A DNA stretch of 64,000 bases from the NCBI RefSeq assembly GCF_003073045.1, contig NC_037596.1, positions 27,874,392-27,938,391 of the forward strand, read 5' to 3'. A program made the position numbers and the translations under genes. Below the pieces are notes generated by a model. It saw only the letters and a program-made list of their open reading frames with translations. It did no database searches and was not told where the DNA came from. Source of the stretch: Pomacea canaliculata (lineage: Eukaryota; Mollusca; Gastropoda; Architaenioglossa; Ampullariidae). Shown piece by piece: positions 23,676-36,573 of this stretch; within the stretch, counting starts at the first letter, position 1, and every line of letters starts with the position of its first letter.

Positions 23676-24020
23676 ACCAGCACAAATCAAATAAGAATGC
23701 AATGACACCACATGACATATTGTCATCTCAAACTACACACTGTTGGCAGAATACCTGGACCAGGATTTGACCTAACACCGCACAAACATCAATAAACAAA
23801 CTATTTTTACTTGGTCTATGCTCGTCCTTAAAATCATCCCTGCCAGTGGTTAACCAGGTTGCTTTAACGTCTTCAACTATCTCTTGCCTTTCCCTCTCTG
23901 TTTTTTTTTTCTCTCTTTGTTTAATAATCGTCACAAGTGTTTATATATAAATATAGTTAACGTATTATACGGTGTCTTAAGATTTGTCATTTCTTTGTTT
24001 ACACATATTTATTGACCAAC
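23665..24020. repeat. Dispersed intergenic block, copy 1
   Basis: Starts CAACCAGCACAAATCAAATA and includes ACCAGGATTTGACCTAAC. Repeated at 59865-60200 (long) and 35375-35520 (short, ending at a deletion relative to the others). Non-coding. Confidence 0.65.
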
Positions 24021-24119
24021 TGACCTTTAACATAGGACAAAAAATTGATAAAGAGAATATTTGATTGGTTGGTTAATCTTATTCCCTGAGTGCCTATAAA
24101 GCTACAACGTGTTGCTTCT

Positions 24120-25320
24120 TGAGGACTGGTGTATTTTATTTACTTGTAACAGATGAAAACCCTGTTGAGCTAGCTGTATCTTGTGTCTCTCTGTGTCTCT
24201 CACTCAAAAAGCAAATGGTTGCCAACCCTTTCTCATGCCCTCTACCATTTGATTTGAGGTTGTGTGTGAGTGTGTTTGAAAAAGTTCTCGTGACATAAAA
24301 GTCGATAATTACACCTGCTGCAGTCACACCTGGTGAGTCACAGGTTCTCACACGAGGACACTGAGGACTACGAGGTTTGCTGTCAGTGTACCGTGACGAG
24401 AGATGTATTTCACTTAAATGCTCGTAGAATACGACTCATGGAAAAACATTTTGGATCGGTTTGACTACCATCAAGAATCTTTTAATAGTTGGAAAATATA
24501 TGTGATATACTACGTTCCTTAGCTAGGCTATTTGTTGTCAATGTTGTTGCTTTGTGTGTCTGTCTGAACCCTGTTTCCACATGTGAGGACTAAAACCTTG
24601 GTGTAAGAACAAAAGATCGCGTGTGATAAAAAGAAATTGTTTGCTCACCATCGGAAACGGTCTACTTGCATCGCAACTTATTTTCAAAATAAAACTGTAC
24701 TCCATTGAAAAATATAACGTGTTAGACGTCTTCGGCAGCTCAGTCACCTGGTATATACAACTAACCAGTGCACAGAGTCACTGTACTTTCGAAACAGACT
24801 CTGAAAACTTTATGAATACCACCACACAAACCAGCGCACGCGCGCACGCGCTCACACACAGGCCTACTTCAATCCATCACGTACTACACATACTATCGAC
24901 CTTTTCTATTCTCTCTCACCCTGTTTGTCATAATCAAAAGTTTATTTAAATGTAGAGAGATGTAGTTAAAATAGTTAAAGAGAGTGAGAGAGCATATGTA
25001 CATTGTCTATGAAGATATATTTGACCTTTACACCTTCTATGTAGAACACAGAAGTAAATTATGTGTCAGTATGTGTGGTTGTGTGCGCGTGATCTCGTCT
25101 CAGGGTAAGGGGGAGAACCCGATCTTTTAAACCTAGATGGTTATCACACATCACCTCCCCTGATCAAATTTTTTTTCTTCATAGCTGCAGTATCACTCTC
25201 ATGTCGTAATGTGGATTATGAGTAACAAGTGCTTCTTGAATGTGGTTTGTCTCGGTAACAGGGAACATAATTTGACTGATATCATTTGTTTTTCATTGCT
25301 AGTTGACAAAGTAAAGAAAA
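24120..25320. repeat. Segmental repeat, copy 2 (upstream of gene C)
   Basis: Matches 12590-13745 and, in part, 48780-49260. With the third copy it marks the left edge of the two-gene duplication. Confidence 0.7.
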
Positions 25321-25796
25321 TAAACATATTCTAGTCTGCAACTTATTTAGTTTATGGTTTCCTGTAATCTTTCTTTTCTAGCAGCAAAACACCACATTTT
25401 TCTCCAAATACCTGCTTTTTTCTAACCGAAGATTGAAAGGAGTGGGAAAGAGAGAGGTCGTGTAGGTAAGTTGTTTCAGACTTGTTTATCAATGTGGAGA
25501 AAATATATTGCTTTTCTGCGGTAACGGCCGGTGTCTTATTTTCCATCGCAAACTTACGTGTATACAGGATTAAAATTTGTAACACAATATAGCGAGTTTT
25601 GATCATTGCTTACTTCTGTGTAAATGTCTATATAATAACAACAAGAAACTGTCAAAGGCTATTCACATGTTTAATATATATGATATAAGTAATATGTTGA
25701 AAATATACTCCGATGAAACGAAATTTAATCCTGACAGGGGTGCAAACTATAACTGCCAAGAAACACGATGTGCAAATGTCCTGTTATCGTGATAAG

Positions 25797-25880
25797 CCTC
25801 ACGAGACATTTTAAATAGAAGAAGGAAGTGATTTCCAGTCCTGTCCACAGTGTGTCACCACCACTTGAAGTCAGAGGTCG
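25797..25880 (+). promoter_or_regulatory. Conserved upstream block, gene C
   Basis: CTCACGAGACATTTTAAATAG followed by GGAAGTGATTT, CAGTCCT and AGAGGTCGCAC. The TATA-like TTTTAAATAG is at 25809-25818, 188 bp before the ATG. The same block at nearly the same distance precedes D, E and F, including genes whose intron 1 and first Ig exon differ, which suggests a shared core promoter. Confidence 0.55.
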
Positions 25881-25996
25881 CACGAATGACAGTTTTGTTG
25901 TTCGTGTGGCAGGTGGATATGATTTCAGCATAGCTGTTCACATTGCGTTGTTAGTTGTGTTGTCAACATTTGTAGTTCTTAACAGTGAGACAAGTG

Positions 25997-28900
25997 ATGG
26001 CTGTGTGGAGTCTGTGGATACTGTGTGGTGTCGCACTACTCGCTGTAAAGGTTGACTCAGGTAATAAGCTGTTATATTAGTCGAAATATTAGCTTAGCTA
26101 TGACAACGAAGACTATGATGACAATTAGGTCATAGTGTTAATTCGTTTTCTCTTCAGCTAATTTTTACTAAAATTATTTCGTTTCTTATGATAACTTTAA
26201 CCTGTGTAGATGTAACTAGGTGACTACACAAAGGCTTGAGGCAGCGTGACGCTGACAGTGTATCACTTGGTAATTATTGCCCTTATCATGGTCACAACTT
26301 GTAGTCTGTAGTTTCTTGTGACACCAAACAGGGAAGAATAAAAAACTCCTAGAACACATTCTCAGTTTTCAGTTTCCAAAACTATCCACCAACTTGAATC
26401 TGGGTCCGTACACCACTCGTTATATTAATGTTAATGGTGGATATGTTGTATTACATTAGTTAACCTAAATTTAATCATCACTATGTACAAGAAGTAGTCG
26501 ATTACAGAATTCATCATTTAAAAGCACAAATACCACACCATGTTACACATGAAACAAGTTCTGACTGTTAGCTCATTAGCTTTTCAGCCTCTCATACTTA
26601 GCACACAGGAAATGTTTTATCCCATTTAAGCTCACATTCTTTTATAGATGGATACCCTTTGGGTCAAATCTCACAACAATTATCAAGGTGTTATTTTCAA
26701 TCATGATAGCGTCGTTGTTATTTTACCTAATTATAATAAATTAGCATTTGGTTTATAATCAGGATGTTTGTTGTTGTTTCGCACTTCTCTCCTTGAAATA
26801 GGCCAAGGTCTAGTCTATACAAAAGTTTTTGTTCTCTGTATTTCTGTAGGATACTCTACTAGTTTCTTTGTTTCTAAAGAGACGTGCATGGAAGAATTAC
26901 TTGCATACTATCATTTTTTGAACCAATCCCGGTCATCCAAGACTACAGATGATAAAGAACAAAAGTGTTCTCAAGGAACTTTTTAACTGGAGCTACAGGA
27001 GCAGGGAGGGCGGTATCTGTGGGGAAGTAAAAACCAGTAAACTGACAAAAACGAGACAATTATTTTGAATTTTTATTTAACAAGTGTATTGATTTATCAC
27101 TGATTGCTTAAGTTTGTGTTTCAGCTATATACATTCGTGTTTGTTCTGACGAAAAAAGAACTGTCATAGAGGACACCAACGTGACTTTCATTTGTGGCCA
27201 ATATCAAAATCAGGTAGAATGGTCTTGGTCTTACCCTAACAACTGGCAATGGTATGGATTTGGTTCCTGCAATCGCACGGGGTGTAGGCTCTACAACGGA
27301 GTTACATTACCAGTAAAATTATCCAAATTGACTTCATCCTCTTCATGGATTTACGAGAGTCAACTTGACATCAACGTTGTTACAAGATACCAAGCATATG
27401 CTTACCATTGCCGCGATACCGACTCAGGGAGAACAGCAACGTGTGGACTACGGTTAATCGGTGAGCTGGGCTTAAATATAGTCGTCAGGCTTTAACTGTA
27501 TGATGAGTATGAGTTGTAACATACCTACAGTCATTTTCATTTTTGTGTCATTCACAGGACAAAATGTTTTGGCCTGGCCGGCTGAGGGTTGCTTGCAAAT
27601 AAAGTTATCTTTGTTTTTGTAATTTGAGACTCACTCAACAAATGCCTTTCAAAAAACTTTACTTAGAAGCAATGTTTTTGTAACTTAATCTCGTAATATT
27701 AAAAAAACTGTTATCGAATGTATATCATGATTACTTTATTATTATTTTTTCACATTGTATCTGTTTTAATTCCATCCTTTTATTCGTTTGCATCTTGTCA
27801 AAGATATATCCCTTCTAACAGGGATATAGAGTGAAGTTAGCAATATCACTATCAAATACTTGCTTGTTGTAATGATATCAAAGACAGGGACAGTACCTAA
27901 TAGATAAAGACAAAAGAAAAAGGTAGCCACACAGAAGTTAATAATATGCATCATCATCGTCGTCGTCGTCGTCGTCGTCGTCGTTGGAAGGTCTTAATAA
28001 TAAGGTATGTTTTTTTTTATTGTTTCTATAACAGCACCCGCTATCATCAGTGGTGACAGTTGCAGTGTGCGGGTCTCAAAGTGGCAGATATACGGGACAT
28101 GCGCAGTTGAAAGGATGTACGCGTCAGATGATGTTTATACTTGCATTTGGCGGAAAAACAATAATCAGGTACTCCAGCCTGAGTTTTCCTAAGTCAAATA
28201 ATTGGAAATTAATGCATATGGAAGAATATCAATCCTTTTAACCACACACTCTTCCTAATAACAGACTTGCTAATGCACAGAGATCGCTTAAGACCATAAT
28301 GACTACAGGATATTATCTCTCTCTCTCTCTGATGAAACCATGAGTAACACTGTATAACACCTTACAGTCATAATTTTTTTTTAAAATTGTGTCAAAGAAC
28401 ACGACTTTCAGAAATTTAAGGATCTGATGCAGCCATTCCATATATATATCTACATTGTATATTGTGTGAGATTTTACAAAGCGCTGGACTGTGGAACATA
28501 AACTGAAATAAACAAAAGTCACTTAAGTTTGGAAAGGTCTCAGTAAGATCCAATTAATGTCCCAAGCAATCCTGATAAAGAAGAACATAATTACTAATCA
28601 CTTTTTCCCCATATATGTTTATACGTGCATTGATTTATTTGATTCATTGAGTCATTTGATACCAAAAGATGGATGACAGAAAGATAAGATTTGTTTTTTT
28701 AGCAATTAGTCTCCCGTGTCAATATCGCTTCGGTTTCAACGTCCACATTTTGATACTTTTTTATGTTATGACAATTTGTATGTGATTATTATATTATCAT
28801 CTGCGACTAACTCGTTTTATTAAAACACTTTGCAGATCCAAGAAGGATTTCAAGAACCCATAACTTATTATACTTTTGGCTCTAGATCTTACAGAAGAGG

Positions 28901-31900
28901 AGTTTGCTCCTTTAGTCAAAATATGCCTGTTTCCCAGGGCAACTACAACTACAGCATGGATATAGATCCTGGTTCCCAGAATTTCTTCTATAAAACCATA
29001 AACATAGGTAAGATGATACGTTTAGATAATTTAAGATTAAATACAAGATATTTTAAATACTTTTAATCACTCTTACTTCCTGACAAAACATCCATTTTTA
29101 AAGCACAAATACACCGATTTTAAATATTTTTTTAAGAATTGATTGTCTCTGCCAAATCATTCGCTACGTTTACAAAAAGTTTAACACACACGTAACTCAG
29201 ATTAAATACACCAAATTGAAGGCTTCTAGTTTTGTTTATTTACAGTATCAATATATTGTTTCTCAGAAATATTACAACTAGTTTCGTATTTATATCCTTA
29301 CTCAAAACAGAAAAAAATTAACTAAAACCAGTATCTTAATCATTTTATTACTTCTTATTTAATAAGCAGTTAACCAAAATCAAATCCTCTGTGTTATAAT
29401 TCGGCACAAAAATCAAGTTGTTGTTTGTAGTAAGAGACTTTAAGTTAAAAATAAATCCCGTATATCCGATGTTATCTAAAAAAAGCCCTATAAGCTGCTA
29501 ATTAAAGTTTATATTCCCCTATCCTGTTTAAGAGGTTTTTATGATATTTTCTCACCTGTTATTTCTTTCGTGAAATTGTGACAGTCGCAACGACAATAAG
29601 ACGTAATTAGTTTCTTTAAATATTTATTGTTCAGAGGTTTGATAATACTATAACACTATCACTACCACTCTCATTTCCCAGCTTCCTATTTACTCTCTAC
29701 AAGGCTTTCTTATTATACGCTTATCATTTCTTTCGACATTTTACTTTTATTTCTCCTTTTTGTCAGTTTAAACCACTCTGTGCTCTTTCTGTACCGCCCC
29801 GTTAATGAAATCTTGCTTGTTTTGTATAGATTATCCTAGATACATTTCGTCACAGGAGTTGTTGTTCAAACAAAATCTTTACAGAAATGAAAATAACTAC
29901 ATTTATAATTAGTATTCACCATTTGGAGAATTTATATTTTACAGATATGCGTTTGTGTGTGTGCAGTTCCTCCTGATGAACCTAGCCATGACTGTCCAGA
30001 AACTGTTTTTGAGGGTTCTGACATCACTTGCAAATGTACCTCTTCAAATTTAGGAACTCCACCTGCTGAATTTGCTTGGGATGGAATTGGTACTGATACA
30101 TTATTTCTCCAAGATATTCAGCCCAAAAATACTACCATAAACTATTCATGTCGGCTGATATGGGGTCCTGACGGATATATCAACAGTTCAATTGTTTACA
30201 CTTTGCGAATAGCAGGTAAGTGTGTACTAAGTCTGTTATAAAGCTTCTTTGATGTGGTGCTAAATTCTTTTCATGTGCATGTATCTTATATGTGTAAAAT
30301 AGTAAAACAGTTGATGCTCGACTTGTTCACTTTGTGTTCGAGGAACATTGGCAGCATTATTATTTTTCTTCGACCAGCAGTGTGAAGTTAAAATTATTCC
30401 TTAAACCAATAAATACCTACCTTGCTGAACAAAGATTGACTTTTTGTATTATACTTGTAAGCGACATACCTCAAAGAAGCAAGAGTAAGGAGAAGGTTGA
30501 CTGTGATATAAATAAGACAAGGTGATTGTGCATTCGTGGTATTGCACTGTAAAAAGTTTGTTTTCTGTACCGATGATAGCTACATAATTTAATGGCATTT
30601 TATTGTATTAGATGTGTAATATATGTAACGTGTTATATTCAAAATTAATCAGATACTACCACACAATGTAAATAATATGTTTTTGTTTGTAATACTTTAC
30701 ACTCAGAAAACGAAAGAGAAAAGAACACTAAAGGAGGCATCATTGGTGGCTGTGTGGCAGCTGTTTTCATTCTAGCTATCATCGGAATTGTCATCGCTGT
30801 TTACATCGTTAAAAGGCGGAAAGGTTTGAATTTGTTTCTCTTGCTGACAAATCTTTTATAAAATGCCAAAGCTCCATCACTCCAACCGTCAAAATCTCTG
30901 TCTCCATTTCTTTTAATCTATAAACAATAGTTCTTTTAACTATTTCACTAAAAACAAGATTTAAAAAAAAATCTATCCGGATGTCTTCTTTTTAACTTGC
31001 TTTTGTCTCTTTGTAATTTTCCACTAAATACAATACAAATTTTTTTTTAAATGCACTATTAAAAGAAGTTTGTCGTTTGACGAACTAAAAATTTTACTGC
31101 GAAATTTAGCAAATCGTTTTTCAAACACTTTTCTTTCGGAATGTACTACTTGTCATTTGGTCGTTGAAAGCTGCTGTATGATTCTACTCCCTCCCGGAAT
31201 GTTTAACATCTCCATGAAACATGACTTTCCTAGTCAGGCGAGTTACTTTTCTGTTAATTAAATATAAACAATTTATGTACCATCCTTAGTGTCAGCACAT
31301 TAAACACAGTTAATAATTTGCTTGTTTTTTAGTAATACTTTTTGCATTCCAGTATCTTGATTCAGACATTTTTGTATACTAAATGCGTGCTTGTTAATGT
31401 TTTTAATATCCTCCTATGTCGATATTTCAAAATATAGGTAATATCCTGTAGAAATCTTCTACAAAATTATTTAAAATATTCAGACTACATTTTTTGAATG
31501 AAGCATCACTCATAAAACTTAAAGTGTAGTGTTTAAATGCATATAGTATTTTCTCCTTTAGCTACAAGATATTACAAATGCAGCGTCTGTATCTAAATTA
31601 ATTTGAGAAGGTGGTTAGATTTTATAAATACAACTTTCACATATATTATTATAAACTGTATAAGTTATTGGAATTTTTTAAGCTCTAAGCTTACTACAGC
31701 TTGCTGTTGATTTGCAGGAAAGTTTGGAAGAGGAAACATTAACCTGAGATTTTGGCAATGTCTTTGCAAGTTCTTTCATCAGAAAAAGCCACCAACTAAG
31801 CCACCAACTACGCCCTATGCAGTGGTCAACAAGCCCAAGCCACAGATTCCCATCAGGCGTCAGGCGGCTTCTTCCGGCGACCTCTACACTGTCGCTATGA

Positions 31901-32860
31901 CAACGACATCTAGTGACCTCAATGGCGAATATGTAACAATCTGTGAAACTAACGAGGATGCAATTTATGAAATAAACAGGGAAGGCAATAACCTGGCGAG
32001 CCAAGGCGTGCAGGAAACGACAGAATGGAGGACTGCAGTCGCGCCGGCAATGAAATCCAAACCAATGACACCAGGAACAAGAAATATCAGTGACATACCA
32101 GGTAAAAGTCATGGAACCATCCACCAATTTTAAACATCATGTTTCAGTGCCCTTGTGGGTAACAAGACAATGATAAAATGAACACAACACAAAGCTTGAG
32201 CGGCTAAAACTTTAGCCTAGTAAATGTAACACGCAATTTTATGTAAGATAACTCTGGTAAAAACAAGTAAATAGAATTAAATTGTTAATTAATTATCCAA
32301 CTTTGCGGTCAAAGGTATAATATATAAATATCAAAACAATGTAGATACAAATAAGTGTTTTAAAGATCTTTTTGTAAGTTGTAAAAATCGAATTATTAAG
32401 TAAAACGTTTTTCTATATGCAAATATACTTACCAGATTTAGTTAGATAATAAAGGACTGTAAAATTGAAATAGGAGATCGATAAAGATTTTGTTTGTCGT
32501 TTCAATGGTCAGGCTATATGAATGTCACTGAAGTACCGACTGATTCTGGTTTGGGTGTCTACCACGTGGTTGCCAGTGCTGTAACGCCTACAGGATTAAA
32601 GCCAGAAATATTGGTAAGATATCATCATCATCATCATCATCATCTTTTATTATGGGCTATTTGATAGTGCAGTATTGTTTACTAGACGCTGTAGCTGTTT
32701 CTTCTAAAGTATGTACATATCACTAATAAAATGCATGTTTAAACAGAACAATCATGAAGCAGGGATTTCAGAAGAGGAATACCATGCCCTACACTTTGAA
32801 GAGGATCGGACTGCACAGGAGGACCAAGCTTCTACCTACCACCATCTGCAACATGAATAA
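25997..32860 (+). CDS. Ig-like receptor gene C (three Ig-like domains, YMNV/YHHL tail)
   Basis: Nine exons: 25997-26060, 27125-27460, 28035-28168, 28836-29007, 29967-30215, 30707-30823, 31718-32101, 32513-32613, 32747-32860 (556 aa). Signal peptide MAVWSLWILCGVALLA. Domain 1 has FICGQY, VEWSWSY and AYHCRDT. Domain 2 is split over two exons by a phase-0 intron (GDSCSVRVSKW, then GVCSFSQNM). Domain 3 has CKCTS, FAWDG and YSCRLIW. The membrane exon has GGIIGGCVAAVFILAIIGIV, then KRRKG. Tail tyrosines are TPYAVV, DLYTVA, GEYVTI, AIYEIN, GYMNVT (Grb2-SH2-type), GVYHVV, EEYHAL and STYHHL (fits the ITIM consensus). The long cytoplasmic exon carries a 12-bp in-frame duplication (PTKP) that gene E lacks. 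AATAAA overlaps the stop codon; a second signal lies near 33450. A second tail set follows at 33883-34451. I infer a single-pass immune-type receptor; no named family was recognised. Confidence 0.9.
27957..27984. repeat. GTC trinucleotide run
   Basis: Nine copies of CGT/GTC just upstream of exon 3 of gene C. Gene E has CAT/CATCAT runs in the corresponding intron instead. Confidence 0.9.
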
Positions 32861-33882
32861 AGTATAAAAACTATATTTAACACTACAGTGCAAACATTTA
32901 CTTTAATAACAAATATTCTGCACGAGTGTAAAGTGCATTTCTATGAACTGATTTAAGCAATAGATTGATCACATTTGATTTACCCAAAACCACCTTATGT
33001 AGTAACCGAGCGAAAAAAAAAAGTGAACAACGCTCTAGGCTAATTTAAAGGATGCTTTTCTTAAAGTTTGCTGCTTCTGACAATTATCAAAAGTTAAGTT
33101 TCTATGTTATGTATAAACTTAAATATATATATAACTACTCTTTCACACTCTAAGGTAATTTTATCTAGTGTGTGGAATTTTTTTTTTTAAGTTTAACATA
33201 TGCATGTCAATATTATAATATCAAATGTTGTCCTTCATTTGAATATTGTTACTTCTTGCCTTATATGGAGTAGTGAAACGCCTATGAAATTTTTAAATCA
33301 TAATATAAGATTGTGACAAAAGATTTTCATCTATATTGAATGTTTTAACTGTTTGAGTATTTTTGTTGAGCTAACTGTCAGTTTCTCTTGTATGTATCTT
33401 ACCTGGAAATTCATAAAATACTGATTGTGATGTTGGTTTTAAGTAAAAAGCAAATAAAATAATGAAATCTCTTCAGCATTTGTGTTATTTTTATTAAAAT
33501 TTGGTTTTGGTCCTGAAGTGTGTTCTTCGAATTACTACAGTTAAAACAAATAATTGTGTTCCCTATTTTATTAGTTATCTACTCCTCCTAGCCTCTTTTG
33601 TTTTTCATATTTTTTCTTTATCTTTGTGTGTATTTTATTGAGTTTACTTTTTAATTACAGAAGTAGGAATGTTTTTAACTATTTTTATGAATAGTCATCT
33701 CTAGCACTAATAGTCGGACAAAAACACATTTGTCATTACTAAACAAAAAGCAATCGTGATGCTGACAAACATTTTACAAAGCTCTGTTTTTAATTGTCAC
33801 ATATTTCTACACAAGGAACATATTTCTGCCTGGCGTGTCGTCTTTTATGGCTATACAAACAAGGATTTCTTTATAATTGTAG

Positions 33883-34451
33883 CTCCATTGTACGACACAG
33901 CCAGACGACCTGCCAACAACGAACACAGTTATGATGATCTCACCCAGAAATCAGGTGACACACCCCAGTCGCCAGGTACATTATGGTGACATATCCTTCA
34001 AGCTACAATGTGTTTATTACACCTAGCATACAATATTATTTTACTTTTGTTTCCAAGTTTGTTCTCCAGTAAAAAGCATAAATATTGTATTATTTTATTA
34101 TATTCATAATATCTTGTACACAAAACATAACCGTACTGTTTTTTTAACGATCTATTTATCTACTGACTCAGAAATTAGGGATGGCATGATTGCAAATGAC
34201 AATCATTGCTACGAGGAAGTGATTCTGGAAAGACCAAATGCAACACAACCTACAGGTATAAGTAATATCATCAAAAAATAATCTTTACAAACCTTTTTTG
34301 TGAAACAATGCAAATCTATTAACTTTAAATTATGTTAGCTTTCGCGAGTTTTTATCTTTATCTTTTGGAAACTTTTATATTATTTTTTCTATTTTTTCTA
34401 GTCGCAATATTTGTTGTGCCGAGGACGTCTCAGACTGTTTCAAGTCCTTAA
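33883..34451 (+). CDS. Alternative tail cassette of gene C (three exons)
   Basis: Exons 33883-33975, 34172-34255, 34402-34451, each with consensus acceptors (TTGTAG, CTCAG, TTTCTAG) and phase-1 junctions, ending in TAA. Joined to the long cytoplasmic exon (ends 32101, phase 1) they give APLYDTARRPANNEHSYDDL, then HCYEEVILE, then VPRTSQTVSSP, a 560-aa receptor. The YMNV exon ends in phase 0, so it cannot be spliced in frame to this cassette: use of the two tails must be exclusive. Polyadenylation signals lie at about 34570. The same cassette follows D and E, and the D version is clearly diverged yet keeps its splice sites, lengths and tyrosines. There is no signal-peptide exon in between, so a separate gene is less likely. 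Confidence 0.75.
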
Positions 34452-34958
34452 AAGTTTACACACTGCGGTGGAAAGTCACACTGGCTGTGCTTGAATGTCA
34501 CGGAATCACTCTAACAAAACATTGTGTACTTTGAAAAATGGCGCTGGAAGAAAATGAGCAAAATATACATAATAAAAAGATTGTTTTCCATTTGCTGGTG
34601 ATGAACATAGACTTGTTCCAGTCACAATATTTCTAAAAGTAAAAGGTTTTTACGATGAAAGTACTGTAGCAGAATAATATCGTTACTATATTAAATCTTT
34701 ATTGTGACTTCTTTCGTTGTTTTTGTTAAAAGGCTTTTTTAACGTTTGAAATTTATTTACACACATATATGTTCACTAGAAAGCTGGTAGTATTAATTTT
34801 TTAACAGCTTATAAACTATTTTAGAGCCAAAGAAAATGTCCTTCTTTCCTTTTCGGATGTCTGACTCCTTACTTTGTTCTTTCTCTATTTCTCTTGCAAA
34901 ATACGAAGTGGACCACTTAACAGAAGTCACCTTCCTATAAAACGCTCGGATGAGGCTT

Positions 34959-35101
34959 TATTTGTTTGTTTGTTTGTTTGTTTGTTTGTTTGTTTGTTTG
35001 TTTGTTTGGTTTGGTTGGTTGGTTGGTTGGTTGGTTGGTTGGTTGGTTGGTTGGTTGGTTGGTTGGTTGGTTGGTTGGTTGGTTGGTTGGTTGGTTGGTT
35101 T
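34959..35101. repeat. Compound tetranucleotide repeat TTTG/GGTT
   Basis: About 12 copies of TTTG followed by about 22 copies of GGTT. The duplicate downstream of E has only a short TTTG run followed by unrelated sequence, so the GGTT expansion happened after duplication and replaced about 70 bp. Confidence 0.95.
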
Positions 35102-35374
35102 CTGTCTTCAATGATGTTTATGTAAACACCGGTTGCCTTCAAGAGCCTGTGAAATCCTCAGACGTTGTTGACATGTTATGACCTTCAAACGTTCCATGCA
35201 ATAAAGGTCTGGAGGTCTTTTGTGCAAATGCCGCTCTTTTTTTTTCACTGTCTCTATTCTTTCATCTTTCCTTTTATCTAGATGTCAGTGTGTGTGTGTG
35301 TTATAAATGTTAGAAAAAGGTGTAGGAAAAATGATCTACGGACTTTCCTTAAGATGTAAATCGCCTCCCACAGT

Positions 35375-35520
35375 GGCAACCAGCACAAATCAAATAAGAA
35401 TGCAGTGACACACCACATGACATATTGTCATCTCAAGCTACACACTGTTGGCAGAATACCCGGACCAGGATTTGACCTAACTCTGCACAAACCTAAATAA
35501 AAAAACTATTTTTACTTGGT
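35375..35520. repeat. Dispersed intergenic block, copy 2 (shortened)
   Basis: Matches the first part of 23665-24020 and 59865-60200, then jumps at ACTTGGTCTA to sequence that in the duplicate lies about 640 bp further on. This marks a deletion in unit 1. Confidence 0.6.
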
Positions 35521-36372
35521 CTAGCATTACAATTTTCCTGAAAAAAGATAAGGCCCCGTACACAAGCGAAATCAGACACTCCTCCACTTCCCCAACAACA
35601 TTTGTTATCTCAACCTGCACACTGTCCCCTCTACTCAGCAGTGAAATGTGAACACCCGGAATAGGATTAGATAACATTCTATTGAGTTCATTTAACTGCG
35701 TTTTCCTGTATTTAGTATTTAACTACTTTTTGTAAGAAAAAATTAATTTGCGTGAATATTTTTACTCTCCTTTCTTCAATTTTAACTATAAAGGGAAATA
35801 ATATTTTAGCAAAAATAATTTAAGTTTTTGTTAATGTAAACTATTGCGGCAAATATCACTGTTAGTAAAACTAACACTAACTTAATGCAGTTCCTATTAA
35901 TATTGTTCAGCTTCTATACATTTATAGGGACGGAACTCTGTTCCATTAACATAGAGGGTAAGACACGGGTGGTCGATCTTGTTCAATAAGAAAACTTTGT
36001 ATTTTTGTATAAAACATCTTTAGTTCTTGCACAACGCTTCATTTTAGAATAAGGTCAGACGATAGACAGATATATGAGAGCTTTATTGTGTAAATAAGAA
36101 TGATAATAAACACTAAAAAAGCACTTGCTCGCGTTCACACATTCTTACTCTCAATAGAAGAATTACAAGCTAGTGCATCAAAAAGGTTTAGCGCATAATA
36201 GTCTAAATTATATATTATTTCGCTAGATAGAAATTGTCATCAGCTATCCATATGCTATATGTATTTTATATGTTCAAAAAGTTTTCAGTACGGAGTGATA
36301 TATAACACTGACAGTGGCGAACGACAAGAGCGCAAAAGGACGACACACAAATGTGTTGTTGTCGGTATTTTT

Positions 36373-36456
36373 CTCACGAGACATTTTAAATAGAACAGGG
36401 AAGTGATTTTTCAGTCCTCTCCACAGTGTGTCAACACCGCCTGGAGAAAGAGGTCG
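36373..36456 (+). promoter_or_regulatory. Conserved upstream block, gene D
   Basis: CTCACGAGACATTTTAAATAG with GGGAAGTGATTT, CAGTCCT and AGAGGTCG; the TATA-like element is about 190 bp before the ATG, as in C, E and F. Confidence 0.55.
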
Positions 36457-36573
36457 ACAACGTACAGACAGTATTGTTGTTGTGTGGACTTGATGTCCCT
36501 CCCCGTATCTGCTCAGGTTGTTTGTTAGTTGTGCTGTAACACACCCACTCTCTCAAAACAGTTGAGATGAGTG

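Larger units (their letters stand above)
22131..25796. other. Intergenic region between the C1q gene and receptor gene C
   Basis: Contains the C1q 3' flank, repeat copy R3, a truncated transposon end (23542-23675), a dispersed block (23665-24020) and the second copy of the segmental repeat (24120-25320). No supported exon was seen. Confidence 0.5.
34452..36372. other. Intergenic region between gene C and gene D
   Basis: Contains a compound tetranucleotide repeat (34959-35101), a short copy of the dispersed block (35375-35520) and sequence highly similar to 58990-61610. Relative to the E-F interval, about 640 bp is missing at 35520. A minus-strand frame at 35477-35677, also present in the duplicate, lacks independent support. 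Confidence 0.5.

Noticed and set aside
31678-32127. 149-codon minus-strand frame opposite the long tail exon of gene C (and its twin at 56199-56678)
   Set aside because: It is the antisense shadow of a well-supported + strand exon with splice sites and paralogues; the two copies agree only because the duplication is recent.
33756-33989. Open frame with ATG leading into the second tail cassette of gene C, as a possible separate small gene
   Set aside because: The upstream part has no counterpart in gene D, where similarity starts exactly at the acceptor, so it is read-through of intron sequence.
33883-34255. Classical ITAM in the second tail set (YDDL and YEEV)
   Set aside because: The two tyrosine motifs are about 25-30 residues apart, far more than the 6-12 of an ITAM; they are better treated as separate SH2-type sites.
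34927-35142. Regular short repeats that might suggest a CRISPR-like or telomeric array
   Set aside because: It is a plain tetranucleotide microsatellite (TTTG then GGTT) without spacers, and GGTT is not the animal telomere unit.
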